Source: Terriglobia bacterium
GTDB lineage: Bacteria; Acidobacteriota; Terriglobia; Terriglobales; Acidobacteriaceae
Length of the DNA stretch: 64,000 bases
Direction of reading: 5' to 3'
Assembly (NCBI GenBank): GCA_020073395.1
Contig: JAIQFF010000002.1
Location: 32,935 to 96,934, forward strand
Below the pieces are notes generated by a model. It did no database searches. It was given only the letters and a program-made list of their open reading frames with translations, and was not told the DNA's origin. Each line of letters opens with the position of its first letter. The first letter of the stretch is position 1. Shown here in pieces: positions 33,441 to 42,883 of the stretch. The position numbers and the translations under genes are program-made.

Positions 33441-35477
33441 CTATTTCGAAGCTGGCTTGAGGACCACGGTATTGCGCTCGTCGCTGGCGATGATTCGATA
33501 GAATTTTTTCAGCTCTTCCGCTTTGCTTACCGGTACGCTCAGCTCCTTAACCTCGAAGGTGCGGTTATAGCGGATCGCATTTCCCGTTATGTCAGTTTTC
33601 GAGTGATAGCTGGCAAAACCGAAATCGACATCGACCGGCGGAGGCAAGTCGTCCACCTCGTAGCCTGGAGGCAGCGAGATTTCAAATGTGTCCGTGTCCT
33701 GGACGGGGCCTTCGAATTCGATGGAAAAATTGCGCGGCTCTTTGGTCTCAAGCAATGAGCTGGATTTGGATCCGATCACCCGCGGCCGGACCAGCAGCAG
33801 GTTGCCCGCGTTTTTGGCATAATTCGCGGCTTCGAAGGAGTAGTCGAAACCGAAAGGCTGGTCAGTCTGATTAAGATTGACCACGCTGGCATGAGTGATC
33901 TCAAAAGTCGAGATAGAGCCGGCCAGCAGCCTCTCGATGGGTTTGATGCGGTCGATATCCTTGGTTGTGGTACGAAGCGCCCAGCGTTGTGACCAGGCCC
34001 GGTCGCCGACCCGTACTTCCTTGACGTCGCCCTTCAATGTGCCGGTAGCATCGAGAGCCAGTTTGGCGGTGCGCTGAACACTGTTCATCGCCGCCGGCTG
34101 TTTGGGCACTTCAACCAGTTCGCCGCCATCCGGTGTTACCAGCAGGCCGTAGTTGTCCTGGAGGTATCCGCCGATCTGGCCAAAGGGCGTCAGTTCATTG
34201 GTCGGATCGAAGAACAACAGTTTCCCCAGCCGGGGATGTTGCAGCGTGGCAATCAACAGCGGATGGTTCAATCCATCGGGTAATTTGATGGCCAGAATCA
34301 CGTGATCAAACCCGCCCGCGTGCGCCGGCATGTCGGGCGTTACCGATCCCCGCTCTGAATTGATCACCACATAGTACGAATCCACACCGATTTCATGCAG
34401 CATCGAAGCCATCAGCGTGGCTTTGTCCTTGCAGTCTCCGTAGCGGTGCATGAAAACATCGGTGGCAGGATGAGGCTGGAAACCTCCGATGCCCAACTCA
34501 ATCGCAACGTAGCGAATGTCGTGCTGGACGAACTGCGCGATCGCCATCATCTTGGTCAGGAGCGTGCCCGCCGTGGTCAAAGCGGTCACTCTCTGCTTGA
34601 TGTCGGCCGACGCATCGAGCCGCCCGCTGGTGAGATTCCGGTACCAATTTCCCATCTGCTGCCAGTTGGCGAATCCATTCACAGTGGAGCCGCCTGGTGG
34701 AAAGAAGGAGACAATCATCTGGCCTGCAACGCCCTCCAGCGGCGGCATCTCGTCTTCCTTTCGAATCCCTTTCACATCGCTGACCACCCACCGCCATTGA
34801 TTGTTTCCCGCCGGCGCGGGCTTGCTTTCGGGATAGTTGAGCCATGACGACCTGTACTCCCAACCGGGAGGAAGTTGCAGGGAGTAGTGGCTCTCCCGTA
34901 CGGGAGGCTCTGACTGAAAATTCCAGATGTCCTGCAAGACCAGGGGCTGCTCTTCCTTTTCGTACTCGTAGCCAATGATGTTGCCGGGATCGGCTGCCGG
35001 AATGCGGAGCAACTTGTCCTTTACATCAGAGACCAGTTCGCTGCCCTCAACTTTGGCCAGAGATACTTCCACGGCATCCTTGTCCTTGACCTCATAGTCT
35101 TTGCCCTGGGCCGGAATGCACCAGCCATGCAGGCTGGTGATCTTCTGGTGAAGGTTGAAGGAGACTGCAACCACCCCGTAATCGCGGCCGCCCGGGCGGA
35201 GAATCTTGTAGGCGACTCGGACCGTCTTTTTGATCTTGTCGGCGGAGAGGACGGTGAGCGTTCTTTCCGAATACAGCAGCACGGCGTCCGTCTTGTCATC
35301 GTGAGGAGGCAGCGGCGCATTGACCAGGGCGTGCATCCATTGGGGCGCGTCACCGCCGGCCGCGGCCGGGGAGGCGCAAATCAGCAGGCTGGCAGCGATG
35401 CCCAGCAAAACGCGCGCGATTTTCCGGTTAGTTGGCAGCGCTCGCCGTTCCCGGTTGCAGGACGATTTGTTCCTCAT
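33441..35477 (-). CDS. DUF3857/transglutaminase-like periplasmic protein with intact triad
   Basis: About 678 residues: a signal peptide (hydrophobic LLGIAASLLICASPAAA), a DUF3857 beta-sandwich domain (about 50-250), a transglutaminase-like domain (about 300-430) and a C-terminal DUF2569/3858-like beta region. The triad is visible: RYGDCKDKATLM (Cys), GGFDHVILAIKL (His) and FFDPTNELTPFG (Asp). The substrate of these proteins is unknown; they may crosslink or cleave peptides. The start ATG 35477 lies 50 bases inside the end of the upstream paralogue, so the two are co-translated. Confidence 0.85.
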   Translation of the reverse strand: MRNKSSCNRERRALPTNRKIARVLLGIAASLLICASPAAAGGDAPQWMHALVNAPLPPHDDKTDAVLLYSERTLTVLSADKIKKTVRVAYKILRPGGRDYGVVAVSFNLHQKITSLHGWCIPAQGKDYEVKDKDAVEVSLAKVEGSELVSDVKDKLLRIPAADPGNIIGYEYEKEEQPLVLQDIWNFQSEPPVRESHYSLQLPPGWEYRSSWLNYPESKPAPAGNNQWRWVVSDVKGIRKEDEMPPLEGVAGQMIVSFFPPGGSTVNGFANWQQMGNWYRNLTSGRLDASADIKQRVTALTTAGTLLTKMMAIAQFVQHDIRYVAIELGIGGFQPHPATDVFMHRYGDCKDKATLMASMLHEIGVDSYYVVINSERGSVTPDMPAHAGGFDHVILAIKLPDGLNHPLLIATLQHPRLGKLLFFDPTNELTPFGQIGGYLQDNYGLLVTPDGGELVEVPKQPAAMNSVQRTAKLALDATGTLKGDVKEVRVGDRAWSQRWALRTTTKDIDRIKPIERLLAGSISTFEITHASVVNLNQTDQPFGFDYSFEAANYAKNAGNLLLVRPRVIGSKSSSLLETKEPRNFSIEFEGPVQDTDTFEISLPPGYEVDDLPPPVDVDFGFASYHSKTDITGNAIRYNRTFEVKELSVPVSKAEELKKFYRIIASDERNTVVLKPASK

Positions 35478-37413
35478 CGCTGGTTCGAACCACCTGAAAA
35501 AAGTTCCGCAGCGCGGCGTAATACTTCGGGTCCACGAGGAGAACATCCACGTTCAAGTTCCGGGTCAGATGCAGCGTGTTCCTGGAGTTCTCTACTTGCA
35601 ACGAGTACACGATGACGTGCGCATCCTGCTTCTGCGGCGCCGGCAGGTTGCTCACTTGCCAGCCGCTGGGCAACTCGATAGTGATGTCATCGTGTTTTTC
35701 GAAGGGAAATTCAAAATAGATGGGGTGGACCCGATTGGCGTGGTCAAACACGTGCTTCTCCGTGCCGCTGAAGAGCCCGACTGGAACCAACGCGCGGCGG
35801 CCCGCCCCGGCCGCCCAGCCCGGAACTTTCAGACTAAATTCCGCCGTCAGGGAGGGCTGAGAACTTTTCCAGTCCGGTTGGTTCGTCAGTTCCACTTCGA
35901 TAGCCGCCGGGACGTATTCGTTTACCTGGTCCTCGAGAAATTTCTTACGATTGGTTTCATCCTCATTTCGCATTTCGACGCGTCGTCTCATGGCTTCGAG
36001 GCCGGTAAAGGTAATCGTCAGCTTCCCTTCCAGGTCGCCCGTATCCGACAGCTTTAGCGTCGCCTTGCGTTCGATCAGCGAAGCCGTACTCTCCGGAAGC
36101 GTGGTCTGGACCCAACTGCCGCCGTCCTTATCGAGCCTCAATCCCGGGGCGCTGGTTTCAGGCCAGGTCAGCAACCCGTATGGTGTGAACGCCGCTCCCG
36201 GGTCGCAATAGATGTCCTTGCCATTGAGCTTGACCAGCACCACATTTACGTCCAGCTTGGTGCGATCCATCATCTTCGGCTGAAAGAAATAGTTGCTGCG
36301 ATCTGCCACCCAGACGCCGTAGGCTTCGAATCCCGCCGCCCGAACCAGTGCGAGATAGAGCCATGTAAGCTGCGCTCCGTCAGCGTACCCTCGCTTCCAC
36401 GCATCCTCGACGTTGCCTGGGCTCTTCTCCTTCTCCCGCTTCTGCTCCTGCTCCGTCTTACTGACCTCGTAAGAGGTGTTGCGCATCTGCTGCACCCGGG
36501 CATAAATCTTTTGTAATTTCACGTCCGGCGGGTCACTGGGTGAGACGATCTGGGCCACGGCTTGTTCCATGGCCTTGCGTTTTCCCACAAAATTTTCCAG
36601 TTGATCGTTGAGGCTCTTGCCGGTCTTCTTCCAGAAAACCGCTGGATCCCGCTCGAACTGATCTTCGCTGTAGACAAAGTCCACGCGCGATTTCAACTCG
36701 TTCTCGGGCGGCATGAAGTCTTCCGTCTGGAAGGCGGGAATCTTGCTTGCCTCCAGCCGGACAACATGGTCCGCGCCCTCCGCGGGCGGGACCGTGCCCG
36801 GGGGCAAACCCTGCCAGCTCCAGCGCACGCCCATGGTGCCGTAGTCGGAGTGGTAGGGTTTCAGGGAAAATTTAGCGTTCTTGGTGAATAGTTCGTCGCT
36901 GAGGATCCAGTGCGAGTCGAAAACAAAATCTTCGGCCAGGTCGATGGTGTAGGAATACTCAATGATGCTGCCTACCTGGACATCGGGCAGTGTGAAAGTC
37001 TTTGCCAGGTACTTCAACCCTTTGGCTTTGGCGATGGACTTGTCGAAAACTTTTCCATCGAAATCCGCAATGGAGCCGTCGGGCCGGACGGTCCGTGCGC
37101 GAATCGCCTCGACGTTGCCCCGGCTTTTGAAATAGGGGATTTCGATGTCCGCGTACTTCCGCCCTTCTTCGGTCAATATCTTGACGCGGAAGTAGTCGTT
37201 TTCATGAGCAGTGCGGCCGGTATCGTCCCGGTCCACCTGGCGGAACAGAATGATTGCCGCGGCCCCGGGCGCCAGTGGTTCCTTTTTCATCTGCAACTCT
37301 TCGGGGGAAACCGGCTGAAACCCGGCGCTCACCGTCGGCGAGCGGAAGGCAGTTACAAGCAGGACAATCAAAAAGCTAAGCGAAGCAATTGCAAGCAAGC
37401 GACGAAGAGACAC
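35428..37413 (-). CDS. DUF3857/transglutaminase-like protein lacking the catalytic Cys and His
   Basis: A 661-residue paralogue of the following gene with a signal peptide (1-30). It has the DUF3857 domain and the transglutaminase-like fold, but the Cys segment reads RGYADGAQLTW in place of GDCKDKATL. The His position is LDVNVVLVKL in place of FDHVILAIKL. Only the Asp segment (YCDPGAAFTPYG) survives. It therefore looks like an inactive partner or ligand-binding pseudoenzyme. Co-translation with the intact paralogue suggests that the two work as a pair. Confidence 0.87.
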   Translation of the reverse strand: MSLRRLLAIASLSFLIVLLVTAFRSPTVSAGFQPVSPEELQMKKEPLAPGAAAIILFRQVDRDDTGRTAHENDYFRVKILTEEGRKYADIEIPYFKSRGNVEAIRARTVRPDGSIADFDGKVFDKSIAKAKGLKYLAKTFTLPDVQVGSIIEYSYTIDLAEDFVFDSHWILSDELFTKNAKFSLKPYHSDYGTMGVRWSWQGLPPGTVPPAEGADHVVRLEASKIPAFQTEDFMPPENELKSRVDFVYSEDQFERDPAVFWKKTGKSLNDQLENFVGKRKAMEQAVAQIVSPSDPPDVKLQKIYARVQQMRNTSYEVSKTEQEQKREKEKSPGNVEDAWKRGYADGAQLTWLYLALVRAAGFEAYGVWVADRSNYFFQPKMMDRTKLDVNVVLVKLNGKDIYCDPGAAFTPYGLLTWPETSAPGLRLDKDGGSWVQTTLPESTASLIERKATLKLSDTGDLEGKLTITFTGLEAMRRRVEMRNEDETNRKKFLEDQVNEYVPAAIEVELTNQPDWKSSQPSLTAEFSLKVPGWAAGAGRRALVPVGLFSGTEKHVFDHANRVHPIYFEFPFEKHDDITIELPSGWQVSNLPAPQKQDAHVIVYSLQVENSRNTLHLTRNLNVDVLLVDPKYYAALRNFFQVVRTSDEEQIVLQPGTASAAN

Positions 37414-37659
37414 GGTTGTATCCTTGGAGCAGTTTCAACTCAACTTAGACCGTCTCGGCCAGGGACGACCTACGGCACGCGACAATATAAGTGCACGGTC
37501 GCAGGGTCAAGAGAAAACCAGCGTCTGGGTACCTGCGACTGCAACTAAGTCGCTTTTCCGTCGGGCAGGTACCATAAGTGGAAAAATATTGCAGTAATTC
37601 CTATCCGAATGGATCGTCTTCTGCACCATTGGACAGGGTGAGTAGCCTCCCCACAACTC

Positions 37660-37818
37660 CATCCGCCTGTCCTCCTGAGCGGAGCGATAGGTTTCGGTCG
37701 CGAAACCTATCGCGGAGTCGAAGGACCCCTATCAGTGGATGAATCTCCGGCGAAATAGGGGTCCCTCGACTTGCTCTCACCGCGTAAAACGCGGCTCGAG
37801 CGGCGCTCGGGATGACAC
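37660..37818. repeat. dispersed composite inverted repeat
   Basis: It begins TGTCCTCCTGAGCGGAGCGA and ends CTCGGGATGACA, with the inner palindrome GATAGGTTTCGGTCGCGAAACCTATC and the CGAAGGACCCCTATC/GAAATAGGGGTCC pair. It shares ends and inner blocks with the element at 23700-23885. It fills the 440-base spacer between the transglutaminase pair and the MFS gene; no gene is apparent there. Confidence 0.75.
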
Positions 37819-37852
37819 TTCTTTTACGAAATGCCAAACTCCTAATGAGGAC

Positions 37853-39085
37853 CTACGAGGACCGCGGCTCTAACTCGCCAACGATGAACCAATAAAAAAG
37901 CAATCCAGCCAGAAGAACGATCACGCCGAGCTCAAAGCCCGGAACATACGAGCCGTTCCGCTTGATCAGAAATCCCACCGCCAGGGGCGCGACAATTCCG
38001 GCGAGATTGCCGGCAAAATTTTCTGCCCCGGTCCATATTCCGACTCTTTCGAACGGGGCGCAGCATTGCAGAATTACCAGCAGATTGCCGGTGGCAAGTC
38101 CGACCAGAGAGGCTCCGATCAGGCACCCGATCGCCATGGGGGTAGTTGAGGTCCGCATAGCCGCGATGAGGAACAGGCCCATGAAGAAGGCCGCAGTCAC
38201 AATTCCTTTTCGCGCACGGGTCTCATCCCAGCCGCGGCGGATCAGACTGTCTGCCAGCGATCCTCCAAGCGGTTCGGAAACGCCGAAGGTGAAGAACGCG
38301 AGTGAAGCGTAGAAACCGGCCTGCACGATACTGAGGTGGCGGATGGTCACCAGGTAGTCGGGCAGCCATGTGACCAGCACATACCAGTAGTAATCGAAGC
38401 AGAAGAATCCCAGGCAGATGCCCAGCAGGTTGCGGTTGAGCAACGCGTTCCACTGGATCCGCGAGGGTTGACCGGAAGGCGGTGAAACCACAACCCACTC
38501 CACTGCTCGCATGCGGCGAGGAAAAACCAAGAGCCAGGGAATGACCCAGAGGAGCCCAGCAAAACCTAAGAATAGGAAAGTGTGACGCCATCCATTTCGC
38601 ACTAGAAGCCAGGGAACCAGGATGCCTTCGAGTACCAACCCGGTGCGAGTACCAAAGTCGAACAACCCGGAAGGCAGCCCACGCTCTTTCGCGGGGAACA
38701 GCACGCTGACGATCTTTGTTCCGCCGGGGAGGTAGATGGATTCTCCGACGCCAAGAAGAATGCGGAAGCCGATGAGAACGGCGAGACTCTCCGCCAGGCC
38801 GGTAAGGCCCTGCGCCAACGACCAGAGAGCGAAGGCCCCGGCATAGAGCCAGCGCAAATTGAAGCGGTCGGCGCACCAGCCAATAGGAACCTGCATGAGC
38901 GCGTACGACCAGAAAAAAGAAGATAACAGCAGGCCCTTGGTCTCCGGCGTCAGATGGAAATCCCTGGAAATCAGAGGCAGAGCGAAAGAAATCGCTGCGC
39001 GGTCGAGATAATTGATTAATGACGCGGTGAAAAGCAGGCCTACGATGCCCCAGCGGCGCTGGTTGGAAACGTTCGTCAGGTCCAT
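37853..39085 (-). CDS. MFS permease, anion:cation symporter (hexuronate-type)
   Basis: This 410-residue, 12-helix transporter has an N-terminus like ExuT/GudP: RWGIVGLLFTASLINYLDRAAIS, then SYALMQVPIGWCADRF and GESIYLPGGTKIVSVLFP. ACS-family members take up hexuronates, aldarates or other organic anions with H+. The neighbouring genes do not fix the substrate. The ATG has GGACC upstream, a weak ribosome site. Confidence 0.85.
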   Translation of the reverse strand: MDLTNVSNQRRWGIVGLLFTASLINYLDRAAISFALPLISRDFHLTPETKGLLLSSFFWSYALMQVPIGWCADRFNLRWLYAGAFALWSLAQGLTGLAESLAVLIGFRILLGVGESIYLPGGTKIVSVLFPAKERGLPSGLFDFGTRTGLVLEGILVPWLLVRNGWRHTFLFLGFAGLLWVIPWLLVFPRRMRAVEWVVVSPPSGQPSRIQWNALLNRNLLGICLGFFCFDYYWYVLVTWLPDYLVTIRHLSIVQAGFYASLAFFTFGVSEPLGGSLADSLIRRGWDETRARKGIVTAAFFMGLFLIAAMRTSTTPMAIGCLIGASLVGLATGNLLVILQCCAPFERVGIWTGAENFAGNLAGIVAPLAVGFLIKRNGSYVPGFELGVIVLLAGLLFYWFIVGELEPRSS

Positions 39086-39168
39086 CCGCGGGTCCTTTCG
39101 CGCCCAAATCCAGAGTCACAGCCTTCCGGGCAGCATAGCTTAATCTGTGCCGTGCCCGACAGCAACAC

Positions 39169-39510
39169 GTGACTGGGAGCAGGCATTCGGGCGGTAATCT
39201 CGCGCGCGATTGGATCCTGCAGGCGGACGCGGGCCGTCTGCGGTGGAATCTCCGAGTGGCGCCGGATCGCGCAGACCGCGGCCAGCTACCACGTGACCAT
39301 ATCCCGCACTGGCTGCACGATCTGCACGCGCATCTGGTGGCGTCCACACCCAACGCGCGCTATGTGGTGTTTTTTTCCGACGACCAGGTCTTGAATTTTC
39401 GCAAGCTGATCAACCGCCAGTTGGAAGTCAAGGATGGCGATTTGCTTTTGCCCCAGACTCCAGGTTTAGTTCCTGGTTTGATGAAAAGACGGTTGCGAAA
39501 TATGCGCTGA
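39169..39510 (+). CDS. hypothetical protein, 113 residues
   Basis: The codons show the GC-rich third positions of neighbouring genes, which supports real coding. The N-terminus is ARDWILQADAGRLRW, with a later YVVFFSDDQVLNFRKLI segment and a basic C-terminus. I do not recognise a family. The start is a GTG with no strong ribosome site, and a 5' truncation is possible. It is divergent from the MFS gene and 85 bases ahead of the lysine-rich protein gene. Confidence 0.45.
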   Translation: MTGSRHSGGNLARDWILQADAGRLRWNLRVAPDRADRGQLPRDHIPHWLHDLHAHLVASTPNARYVVFFSDDQVLNFRKLINRQLEVKDGDLLLPQTPGLVPGLMKRRLRNMR

Positions 39511-39594
39511 ACCAGGCGCAACCATGGACTGAAATCAAATAGTTCCGAGCTGTGTCGGAAGTCGGGAATGACCCACCGGTGGTAAACTGCGCGT

Positions 39595-40038
39595 ATGGCT
39601 ACCAAAAAGAAACCGAAGAAGAAGCAGCCGCAGCCGAGGAAGGCAGCGCCAAGGAAGAAGTCGGCGAAGAAGAAACTGGCCAAGAAGAAGGCGCCTGCGA
39701 AGAAGATAGCGAAAAGAAGCAAGCAGGCGACCGCCCGGAAGAAGGCGAGCACACCTAAGAAGAAGGTCCGAGGAAAAAGCCAACGCTCCTATCCGCTGGC
39801 GTTCGCAAAGCGGGGACCGGGCGCGAGCTCCGGTGGGCAGTCGGGAGATTTGCAGGGATTATCCAGAATCGAAGGTGTCGATTCGGAGAGTGTGAACGAG
39901 CTGATCGAGGAAGGAAACGCGTTCGAGGCCGACGTGGTGCAGGGCGTGACCGACGCCGGTGACGCTGACGGGGGAGAAGTTCACACCCACGAAGTGCCGG
40001 AGGACGATGTCCCGGGCGAATATCTGGACAAAGACTAG
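39595..40038 (+). CDS. lysine/alanine-rich H1-like protein with an acidic C-terminal domain
   Basis: This 147-residue protein has two halves. Residues 1-64 are KKK-PKKK-Q-rich with Ala/Pro, like histone H1 tails and bacterial AlgP/Hc1-type DNA-compacting proteins. Residues ~80-147 are acidic (SGDLQGLSRIEGVDSESVNE, AFEADVVQGVTDA, HEVPEDDVPGEY) and resemble a short conserved domain of unknown function in soil bacteria. The basic part should bind nucleic acid; the acidic part may be the globular module. Codon phase is continuous, so it is one protein. It ends 10 bases before the convergent iorB stop. Confidence 0.72.
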   Translation: MATKKKPKKKQPQPRKAAPRKKSAKKKLAKKKAPAKKIAKRSKQATARKKASTPKKKVRGKSQRSYPLAFAKRGPGASSGGQSGDLQGLSRIEGVDSESVNELIEEGNAFEADVVQGVTDAGDADGGEVHTHEVPEDDVPGEYLDKD

Positions 40039-40047
40039 ACCGTCCCA

Positions 40048-42204
40048 CTAACCGATTTTCAGGGCCCTCGGAACCATAGGCAGCGAGCGCAGGCGCACGC
40101 CAGTCGCGTCGAAAATCGCGTTCCCTATCGCCGGGGCCAGACCCACAATCGGACATTCACCCGCACCTGCTGAAGGAACGTCCTTGCGATCGAGCAGGAC
40201 GGTTTCGAGCACCGGCACATCGCTGAAACGTGGGACCCGATATCGCGATAAGCGTCCGTTCAGAATGTGGCCATTTTCGAATTCAATTGCCTCAAATAAC
40301 GCACCGCCCAGCCCCATGATGTTCGAGCCCTCAATCTGATTGCGCAGGTTGTCGGGATTGACAATGGCGCCGCACTCGAAGGCCGTGACCACCCGCACAA
40401 CTTTCACCTTGCCGGACTTCTGGTCCACGGCAACTTCGGCACAGGTTGCGACGTTCCCCAGCTTCTCGTATCCACCGCCCATTCCGAAGCCCTGGCCGGC
40501 AGAGGATTTGGCCCGTCCCCAACCGAATTTCTTGGCCGCAGCTTCGAAGACAGCTCGGAGACGCTCGTTCTTCAGGTTCTTCAAGCGGAACGCGAGCGGA
40601 TCCATTTTTACCGAATGGGCCAGCTCGTCCATGAACGATTCGCGCGCAAAGTGATTGGCCGTGGCGGCCAACGCGCGATACGATCCTTGGCGCAAGGGCG
40701 AGCGGGCGGGATGAAACCGGATACTCTGGTTCGGGATTTCATAATAAGTGCGGATTCCCGCCGTCCCCGAGTTGTAGTTATGGAATTCCCACGCAGTTAT
40801 CGTGCCATCTTTTTGCACCCCGCAGGTCGCCTCCATGATTCCGGCGGGACGAAAGTACGCCCAGGTGAATTCCTCTTCGCGGGTCCATACTAGTTTGACC
40901 GGTCGCTTTGCCGCCCGCGCCAGCCGCGCAGCCTCAATCGCCGTTTCCCCGGTGTGCTTTCCACCGTAACCCGAACCCATGTCCGGCATCAGCACTCGAA
41001 CCTTGTCTTCGGGAATACGAAAGGCCTCAGCGAGTTCACTGCGAACTCCGAACGGCCGCTGCGTGCCTGTCCAGACGGTCAAGTCGTCGCCTATCCATTG
41101 CGCCACCGCGGCGCGAGGCTCCAGCGGTACATGCGCGATGTAGGAAACGGTGTAGGTCTGCTGCAAACGATGATCGGCAGCCGCCAGGGCTTGCCCCACC
41201 GAACCTGAATCGAAGACTGCTTCGACTGGCTCATTTCCTTCGGCTGGGGTTTTCTTTAGATAGTCAAACAAGTCGCGGTTTGACGGTTGGGGCTCGGATT
41301 TCCATTCCGCTTTGATGGCAACGAGTGCACGAGACGCAGTTTCTACGGTAGGTGCCGCCACGCCCACAAAGTTGCCGTCCCGGACTACGGAAACGCCCGC
41401 AATCAGCTCGGCTTCTTTAGTGTCGAGCGACGCCAGAGACGCTTCGAAAGCTGACGGACGCAAGATTTTTCCGTGCAACATGTCCGGTAGCTTCTGGTCC
41501 GACGGATAGCGATGCTTGCCGGTGACAAAGTCCCGCCCATCCACTCGAGGCAGGGATTGTCCCGCGACTGTCCACTGCGCCGCCGGGACAAGAGGATTTT
41601 CAACCGCCACGGTTTCCGAGAGTTGCTGTCCTTTGGCCAGCGCCGCATATTCGACAGAGCGCTTCGTCACCGAATCCGTAATCCTGCCGCCGGCCGCGAT
41701 CAGCTGCTGTCGATCCACCTTCCATTGCTTCGCCGCCAAGCCAATCAACACTTCACGAGCGGCTGCAGCGACTTTCCTGAGCTGCAGATTCATGGTCGGG
41801 GTGGTGCGGCTCCCGAACGTCCCCATGTCGAAAGGAGTGAGTTTGGTGTCGCCCATGACCATTGCGATCTTGCTGGTCGAGACGCGCAGTTCCTCAGCAA
41901 CCGCCTGGGTCAGAGATGTCCGGATATTCTGCCCGACCTCTACTTTTCCGGTGAAGACAGTGACTCCTCCATCTTCGCCGATGTGCATCCAGGCACCAAT
42001 CTCAGCAGGGAGGGTCTCGCCACGGGACCGGCCACCTGATTCCTGCGCGGCGGCAGCGTCTTTCAAAACGCAAACCACCAGAATGCCGGCGCCGAGAAAT
42101 TTGAAGAAGCCACGCCGATCCACTTCGAAGCGATATGCAGGCGGCGCCGTCAGTTCGTAACGTTCCGGTTCCAGCGCATAGGGAGACTTCACGTTTCCGC
42201 TCAT
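40048..42204 (-). CDS. isoquinoline 1-oxidoreductase-type molybdenum subunit
   Basis: This 718-residue large subunit belongs to the xanthine-oxidase family (IorB/aldehyde dehydrogenase type). It carries an RRGFFKFLGAGILVV twin-arginine-like signal, so export with a bound cofactor is likely. Molybdopterin-binding blocks include GSGYGGKHTGETA and GQGFGMGGGYEKLG, and the duplicated domain is characteristic of IorB. It oxidises N-heterocycles or aldehydes and passes electrons to the 2Fe-2S subunit. The ATG overlaps the iorA stop (ATGA). Confidence 0.9.
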   Translation of the reverse strand: MSGNVKSPYALEPERYELTAPPAYRFEVDRRGFFKFLGAGILVVCVLKDAAAAQESGGRSRGETLPAEIGAWMHIGEDGGVTVFTGKVEVGQNIRTSLTQAVAEELRVSTSKIAMVMGDTKLTPFDMGTFGSRTTPTMNLQLRKVAAAAREVLIGLAAKQWKVDRQQLIAAGGRITDSVTKRSVEYAALAKGQQLSETVAVENPLVPAAQWTVAGQSLPRVDGRDFVTGKHRYPSDQKLPDMLHGKILRPSAFEASLASLDTKEAELIAGVSVVRDGNFVGVAAPTVETASRALVAIKAEWKSEPQPSNRDLFDYLKKTPAEGNEPVEAVFDSGSVGQALAAADHRLQQTYTVSYIAHVPLEPRAAVAQWIGDDLTVWTGTQRPFGVRSELAEAFRIPEDKVRVLMPDMGSGYGGKHTGETAIEAARLARAAKRPVKLVWTREEEFTWAYFRPAGIMEATCGVQKDGTITAWEFHNYNSGTAGIRTYYEIPNQSIRFHPARSPLRQGSYRALAATANHFARESFMDELAHSVKMDPLAFRLKNLKNERLRAVFEAAAKKFGWGRAKSSAGQGFGMGGGYEKLGNVATCAEVAVDQKSGKVKVVRVVTAFECGAIVNPDNLRNQIEGSNIMGLGGALFEAIEFENGHILNGRLSRYRVPRFSDVPVLETVLLDRKDVPSAGAGECPIVGLAPAIGNAIFDATGVRLRSLPMVPRALKIG

Positions 42205-42698
42205 CGCCCCGACTCCTTCGCCGCGCCTGACTCTCTGAGAACTCTTGCGCCTTTCGCGATCGCCGCCACAATGCGCGGGTAAGTGCCGCAGCGGCAAACG
42301 TTGCCTTCCATGAACTCGACAATCTCAGCTTCGGTTGGATTCGGCTTCGTTTTCAGAAGCGCCACCGCCGTCATGATCATCCCAGAGGTGCAATATGCGC
42401 ACTGCATGACAGCTTCGTCGAGGAATGCCTGTTGCAAGGGATGCAAATGCTCACCCTCAGCCAGACCTTCAATGGTGGTGATCCATTTCTCGCCCACGGT
42501 GCCCACGGGAGTGATGCACGATCGGCGCCACTGGCCATCGATGAGGACAGTGCAAGCCCCGCACGCACCTTCACCGCAACCATATTTAGTGCCCGTCAGG
42601 TCAAGTTGGTCGCGAAGGACGCTCAGCAGGCTGACCTTCTCATCGGCTTCAATCGCGTATACGCTGCCGTTCACATTTAATCGGGAAATATTGGCCAT
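42201..42698 (-). CDS. isoquinoline 1-oxidoreductase-type 2Fe-2S subunit
   Basis: A 165-residue electron-transfer subunit. The plant-type ferredoxin domain has CGEGACGACTVLIDG, and the second helical domain CAYCTSGM...CRCGTYPRI, giving two [2Fe-2S] clusters. There is no FAD subunit nearby, consistent with the two-subunit IorAB class that uses a cytochrome or other external acceptor. It is the first gene of the pair; the partner overlaps it. Confidence 0.93.
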   Translation of the reverse strand: MANISRLNVNGSVYAIEADEKVSLLSVLRDQLDLTGTKYGCGEGACGACTVLIDGQWRRSCITPVGTVGEKWITTIEGLAEGEHLHPLQQAFLDEAVMQCAYCTSGMIMTAVALLKTKPNPTEAEIVEFMEGNVCRCGTYPRIVAAIAKGARVLRESGAAKESGR

Positions 42699-42813
42699 AT
42701 CGGGAACCCTGCCAGAAGTCTTCAGGATATCGGAGACAGAATAGACGAGCGCGAAGCGGGAATCAAAAGCGTCCTAGGGAAAAAGGGCCTTGACCACCGC
42801 GCCATTGGGTGGA

Positions 42814-42831
42814 GCAGCGCTTTAGCGCTGC
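42814..42831. repeat. short perfect inverted repeat GCAGCGCT-TT-AGCGCTGC
   Basis: A palindrome of 8-bp arms lies in the spacer between the AGE gene and iorA. It has the same design as 1893-1910. It could form a hairpin in the transcript coming from the epimerase gene. Confidence 0.6.
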
Positions 42832-42883
42832 ATTAAGTCCAGGTGCGCTGGGCGAGTTAAACCACTGACGGCGTGCACAGGAT

